Assembly (NCBI GenBank): GCA_025927515.1
Contig: JAICLG010000101.1
Coordinates: forward strand, 1-10,333
Source of the DNA: Hyphomicrobium sp.
GTDB taxonomy: Bacteria; Pseudomonadota; Alphaproteobacteria; Rhizobiales; Hyphomicrobiaceae
DNA length: 10,333 bases
Direction of reading: 5' to 3'
Positions 6,926-10,333 of the stretch are shown in pieces; within the stretch, counting starts at the first letter, position 1, and each line of letters starts with the position of its first letter. Under the pieces are notes generated by a model, which saw only the letters and a list, made by a program, of their open reading frames with translations, did not search any database and was not told the origin of the DNA. The position numbers and the translations under genes were made by a program.

Positions 6926-8284
6926 TCAGATCACGCCGAGCGCTTCCATGGCCTCCGCAACGCGAACAAAACTGGCGATGTTCGCGCCGAGCACGTAGTC
7001 GCCTGGCGCACCATAATCGCTGGCAGTTTCGGCGCAGCGGTCGTGAATATCGCGCATGATGTTGGCGAGACGCGTCTCGGTCTGCTCGAATGTCCAACTG
7101 TCGCGTGACGCATTCTGCTGCATCTCAAGCGCCGACGTCGCGACGCCCCCGGCATTGGCGGCCTTGCCCGGCCCGAACAACACGCCCGCCTCCCGGAAGA
7201 TCCGCACCGCCTCCGGCGTGCACGGCATGTTGGCGCCCTCGCCCACCGCGACGACGCCATTGCGGACCAGCGTGCGCGCGTCGTTTCCGCTCAGCTCGTT
7301 CTGCGTGGCGGAAGGTATCGCAACCTCGCAAGCAACATCCCAGACAGATCCACCTTTGATGTAATGCACGCCGGAGCCCTTGAGACGGGCGTATTCGACG
7401 ATGCGCTCACGCCGAATCTCCTTGATCTCTTTGACCAGATCGAGATCAATTCCTTGCTCGTCGATGACGTATCCGTTGGAATCCGAGCAGGCCACGACCT
7501 TGCCACCGAACTCGGCAACTTTTTCCATCGCGTAGATGGCGACATTGCCCGAACCCGAAACCACCACGCGTTTGCCGTCGAATGACTGATCTTTCGTCGC
7601 CAGCATGCTCTGCACGAAATACGTTGCGCCGTAGCCGGTCGCTTCGGTGCGGGCGCGCGAACCGCCATAGACGAGGCCTTTTCCCGTCAGAACGCCCGCC
7701 TCGTACCGATTGGTCAAACGCTTGTACTGGCCGAACATGAAGCCGATCTCACGGCCGCCCACGCCGATGTCGCCGGCCGGCACATCGATATACTCGCCGA
7801 GGTGACGATGGAGTTCGGTCATGAACGATTGACAGAACCGCATGATCTCGCCTTCGGAGCGGTCGCGCGGATTGAAGTCGGACCCGCCCTTTCCGCCTCC
7901 GATCGGCATGCCGGTCAGCGCGTTCTTGAACGTCTGCTCGAAGCCGAGAAACTTGATGATGCCGACATTGACGGAAGGATGGAAACGCAGACCGCCTTTG
8001 TAGGGGCCGAGGGCCGAGTTGAACTGCACCCGGAAGCCGCGATTGATCCGCACTTGCCCGGCATCGTCCACCCACGGCACGCGGAAGATGATCTGACGCT
8101 CCGGCTCGCAAAGCCGTTCGATCAAGGCATGATTGGCATAGCGCGGATGTTTCGCCACGACGCGGCCAAGACTTTCAAGCACTTCCTTGACGGCCTGGTG
8201 GAATTCCTCTTCGCCCGCATTCCTGCGCAGAACTTCTGCAAGGATGGGCTCCAACTTCTCATCAATATGGACCACGATCTGCAC
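6926..8284 (-). CDS. gdhA: Glutamate dehydrogenase, NADP-type (hexameric class)
   Basis: This cytosolic enzyme makes glutamate from 2-oxoglutarate and ammonium with NADPH, assimilating ammonium when it is plentiful. The 452 residues closely follow the E. coli GdhA pattern (447 residues). Substrate-binding PYKGGLRFHPSVN covers 94-106 with Lys96. The catalytic-lysine segment MPIGGGKGGSDFNP covers 126-139 with Lys132. PAGDIGVGGREIG (169-181) contains the conserved Asp172. The nucleotide-binding fold has VSGSGNVAIYA (242-252), and GEGANMPCTPEA (348-359) and GPGKAANAGGVATSALEM (371-388) are conserved late motifs. Translation must begin at GTG 8284: an in-frame stop lies 13 codons upstream, no ATG comes between, and conserved sequence starts soon after. 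No clear Shine-Dalgarno precedes it. It lies 209 bases downstream of guaA, with a strong hairpin between, so it may have its own promoter. Confidence 0.96.
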   Translation of the reverse strand: MQIVVHIDEKLEPILAEVLRRNAGEEEFHQAVKEVLESLGRVVAKHPRYANHALIERLCEPERQIIFRVPWVDDAGQVRINRGFRVQFNSALGPYKGGLRFHPSVNVGIIKFLGFEQTFKNALTGMPIGGGKGGSDFNPRDRSEGEIMRFCQSFMTELHRHLGEYIDVPAGDIGVGGREIGFMFGQYKRLTNRYEAGVLTGKGLVYGGSRARTEATGYGATYFVQSMLATKDQSFDGKRVVVSGSGNVAIYAMEKVAEFGGKVVACSDSNGYVIDEQGIDLDLVKEIKEIRRERIVEYARLKGSGVHYIKGGSVWDVACEVAIPSATQNELSGNDARTLVRNGVVAVGEGANMPCTPEAVRIFREAGVLFGPGKAANAGGVATSALEMQQNASRDSWTFEQTETRLANIMRDIHDRCAETASDYGAPGDYVLGANIASFVRVAEAMEALGVI

Positions 8285-8353
8285 ATTCCGATTTTTTGGG
8301 ATTTGTGACGTGGTCGTAGCCTAATCTTCAGGCAAAATGAACAATTTTTAACA

Positions 8354-8383
8354 GGGGACCGCCTTGGGCCCTTCAAGGCCCCC
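8354..8383 (-). other. Strong GC hairpin between guaA and gdhA
   Basis: GCCTTG (8361-8366) pairs perfectly with CAAGGC (8374-8379) across a 7-base loop. GGGG (8354-8357) and CCCC (8380-8383) extend the stem, with three unpaired bases (8358-8360) on one side. It lies 70-100 bases before the gdhA start and 110 or more bases after the guaA stop, both read on the minus strand. The bases downstream of the stem in that direction are CCTG then TTAAAAATTG, not a T-run, so it is a poor intrinsic terminator; an RNA-stability element or a leader structure is equally possible. The rest of the 209-base gap shows no gene. Confidence 0.4.
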
Positions 8384-8493
8384 CCGCGAGCTTCCCTCTA
8401 CTCAGTGCAAGTCTCTTCTGCTCAAGATGACTGATGGGCACGCGACGGGAACGAAGCGCCGGTGCAGGCCACCCGCGGCGTTCCGGTCGCGCC

Positions 8494-10107
8494 TCACTCC
8501 CACTCGATGGTGCCGGGTGGCTTCGAGGTAACGTCGTAGACGACGCGGTTGACGCCGCGCACCTCGTTGATGATCCGCGTCGCGACACGGCCGAGAAACG
8601 CCATATCGAAATGGAAAAAGTCGGCCGTCATGCCGTCGACTGACGTCACGGCGCGCAGGCCAAGAACGTGATCGTAGGTGCGGCCGTCGCCCATGACGCC
8701 AACCGTGCGCACCGGAAGCAACACGGCGAAGGCTTGCCAGATCGCATCGTAAAGCCCGGCTTTGCGGATCTCGTCGAGGTAGATCGCATCGGCTTGCCGA
8801 AGAATGTCGAGCTTTTCGCGCGTGATTTCTCCCGGAATGCGAATGGCAAGACCCGGCCCCGGAAACGGATGCCGCCCCACGAACGCTTCCGGCAACCCAA
8901 GCTCCCGACCCAGCGCCCGGACTTCATCCTTGAAAAGCTCGCGCAATGGCTCGACGAGCTTCATGTTCATGCGCTCGGGCAAACCGCCGACATTATGATG
9001 CGATTTGATCGTGACCGACGGGCCACCCGTAAACGAGACGCTTTCGATGACATCCGGATAGAGCGTCCCCTGCGCCAGGAACTGCGCGGGTGCAGCGTCG
9101 GCACCCGGAGCGCCACCAGATGCGCCGCCGATCTTCTTCGCCTCGGCTTCGAAGACATCGATGAAATGCTTGCCGATCGTCTTGCGCTTCGTCTCGGGAT
9201 CGGAGACGCCTGCGAGCGCATCGAGAAAGAGCTTCGACGCATCGACGTGGACGAGCGGAATGTTGTAGTGATCGCGAAAGAGGCCGACAACCTCATCGGC
9301 TTCGCCAAGGCGCATCAGGCCGTGATCGACGAACACGCAGGTGAGCTGATCGCCGATCGCCTCATGAATAAGAACCGCAGCGACGGCGCTATCGACGCCG
9401 CCCGACAAACCGCAAATGACGCGACCCTTGCCGACCTGCGCCTGGATCTTCTCGATCATCACGCGGCGGTAGGCAGCCATCGTCCAATCCGACTTCAGCC
9501 CGGCGATCTTGTGAACGAAATTCGAGATTAGCTTGGCGCCGTCCGGCGTATGGACGACCTCGGGATGAAACTGCACCGCGTAGAAGTGCCGGCGCTTATC
9601 CGCCACGACCGCAAACGGCGCATTCTCGCTCGTCGCGATGACTTGAAAACCGTCCGGCAGGCGCGTCACGCGATCGCCGTGGCTCATCCAGACCTGATGG
9701 CGCGTTCCCGGTGCCCAGAACCCCTCGAACAACGGGCTCTGCGTGTCGATCGACAGGAACGCCCGTCCGTACTCCCGATGATGCCCAGCTTCGACCTTGC
9801 CGCCGAGTTGCTCGGCCATCGTCTGCTGGCCGTAGCAAATACCGAGCACCGGGATGCCGGACGAAAAAACATCCGCCGGAGCGCGCGGCGACCCGTCTTC
9901 CGTCACCGACGCCGGACCGCCCGACAGAATGACGGCCTTCGGCTTGAGCCTGGTGAAGGCTTCGTCGGCATTCTGATAGGGATGAATTTCCGAGTAGACG
10001 CCGCACTCGCGCACGCGCCGCGCAATAAGCTGCGTTACCTGGCTGCCGAAATCTATGATGAGAACGGTGTCGGTCAAAGTTCGCGAGGCCCTCTTATTCA
10101 AGGCCAT
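8494..10107 (-). CDS. guaA: GMP synthase (glutamine-hydrolysing)
   Basis: GuaA aminates XMP to GMP with ATP, using ammonia from glutamine, the last step of guanine nucleotide synthesis. The 537 residues carry three domains. The class I glutamine amidotransferase (about 14-203) has DFGSQVTQLIARRVRE, SGGPASV, the nucleophile Cys91 in GICYGQQ, and His181/Glu183 in QFHPEV. The ATP-pyrophosphatase domain (about 208-405) has the P-loop LSGGVDSAVAA (234-244) and SHHNVGGLPERM (369-380). The C-terminal dimerisation domain ends PPGTIEWE. A Gly/Ala-rich insert (about 327-342, GGASGGAPGADAAPAQ) makes it somewhat longer than the E. coli protein and probably forms a surface loop. The ATG at 10107 has AGGGG directly abutting it, an unusually tight spacing; a TTG ten codons downstream has AGAGGG 11 bases before it and is a weaker alternative. 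Confidence 0.97.
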   Translation of the reverse strand: MALNKRASRTLTDTVLIIDFGSQVTQLIARRVRECGVYSEIHPYQNADEAFTRLKPKAVILSGGPASVTEDGSPRAPADVFSSGIPVLGICYGQQTMAEQLGGKVEAGHHREYGRAFLSIDTQSPLFEGFWAPGTRHQVWMSHGDRVTRLPDGFQVIATSENAPFAVVADKRRHFYAVQFHPEVVHTPDGAKLISNFVHKIAGLKSDWTMAAYRRVMIEKIQAQVGKGRVICGLSGGVDSAVAAVLIHEAIGDQLTCVFVDHGLMRLGEADEVVGLFRDHYNIPLVHVDASKLFLDALAGVSDPETKRKTIGKHFIDVFEAEAKKIGGASGGAPGADAAPAQFLAQGTLYPDVIESVSFTGGPSVTIKSHHNVGGLPERMNMKLVEPLRELFKDEVRALGRELGLPEAFVGRHPFPGPGLAIRIPGEITREKLDILRQADAIYLDEIRKAGLYDAIWQAFAVLLPVRTVGVMGDGRTYDHVLGLRAVTSVDGMTADFFHFDMAFLGRVATRIINEVRGVNRVVYDVTSKPPGTIEWE

Positions 10108-10128
10108 CCCCTACGCGAATACGCGGGA

Positions 10129-10155
10129 GGCTGCAACGGCCGCATCGCTGCAGCC
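10129..10155 (-). other. Inverted repeat in the guaA leader
   Basis: GGCTGCA (10129-10135) and TGCAGCC (10149-10155) form a perfect 7-bp inverted repeat with 13 bases between. A smaller dyad, CGCG-AATA-CGCG (10114-10125), lies between it and the guaA start. They fill much of the 97 bases separating guaA from the upstream TspO-like gene on the same strand. No T-run follows, so termination after the TspO-like gene is not well supported; a leader structure is possible. Confidence 0.3.
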
Positions 10156-10206
10156 GCGCGCCCAGAAAGCCAGTCTGCCGCAGCCCGTGCCGCCTGCCCG
10201 CTCGCC

Positions 10207-10333
10207 TCAGTTCATCCGCCAGATCGCGAAATTGAGCGCCGCCGCGAACGACACCCACGCCAGATAGGGCAGATAAAGATAGCTCGCACGCCGCTCCACG
10301 TGCCACGCCGCGGCGATGAATGCCACTATCGCC
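10207..10333 (-). CDS. TspO/MBR family protein, C-terminal fragment (cut by window edge)
   Basis: Only the last 42 codons are present; the 5' part lies beyond the right end. The visible protein starts AIVAFIAAAWHVERRA, continues SYLYLPYLAWVSFAAALN, and ends FAIWRMN. The run of small hydrophobic residues, the LPYLAWVSFAAALNFAIWRMN ending and the stop immediately after it are the hallmark of the fifth membrane helix of TspO/MBR (tryptophan-rich sensory, mitochondrial benzodiazepine receptor-like) proteins. Family members are small five-helix membrane proteins that bind porphyrins or related ligands; in Rhodobacter TspO modulates photosynthesis gene expression. It lies 99 bases upstream of guaA on the same strand; a functional link to GMP synthesis is not apparent. 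Confidence 0.85.
   Translation of the reverse strand, partial: AIVAFIAAAWHVERRASYLYLPYLAWVSFAAALNFAIWRMN

Noticed and set aside
8668..9531. A 287-codon plus-strand frame opposite guaA
   Set aside because: It runs antisense to strongly conserved GuaA sequence and shows Arg/Asp-rich composition typical of complementary-strand shadows; no domain is recognisable.

Overview
The window is GC-rich and fully packed with bacterial housekeeping genes. It looks like an alphaproteobacterium, most likely order Hyphomicrobiales (Hyphomicrobium-like). That placement rests on the aroQ-accB-accC-aat order and the general look of the proteins; no rRNA or other marker fixes the genus. No rRNA, tRNA, CRISPR array, transposase or integrase is visible, and no stretch of more than 300 bases lacks a gene.

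Left half, plus strand (177-3309): aroQ (shikimate pathway dehydratase), accB and accC (the biotin carrier and biotin carboxylase of acetyl-CoA carboxylase), then aat (leucyl/phenylalanyl-tRNA-protein transferase, N-degron pathway). The genes are closely spaced and probably co-transcribed. A possible extra promoter lies in front of accB. The first 176 bases contain no convincing gene but carry very GC-rich dyads.

Right half, minus strand, read from right to left: the 3' end of a TspO/MBR family gene (cut by the window edge), guaA (GMP synthetase), gdhA (hexameric NADP-type glutamate dehydrogenase, GTG start), an MFS transporter of the anion:cation symporter type, a YeiH-family membrane protein (called a putative sulfate exporter in databases), and a LysR-type regulator of the YeiE/CysL type. 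The yeiH-like gene and its regulator gene are 19 bases apart and almost certainly form one transcript; an inverted repeat in front of yeiH is a candidate operator. aat and the regulator gene converge, with 25 bases between their stop codons and a perfect 8-bp inverted repeat across the junction.

I see no clearly new system. The two most useful leads are: (1) a short sequence just in front of the MFS gene that would encode a GuaA-like C-terminus (PAGTIEWE-stop), so gdhA is bracketed by the real guaA 3' end and a second guaA-tail-like sequence, which matters because the guaA 3' end is a known genomic-island integration site; and (2) the same-strand yeiH/regulator pair with its candidate operator.
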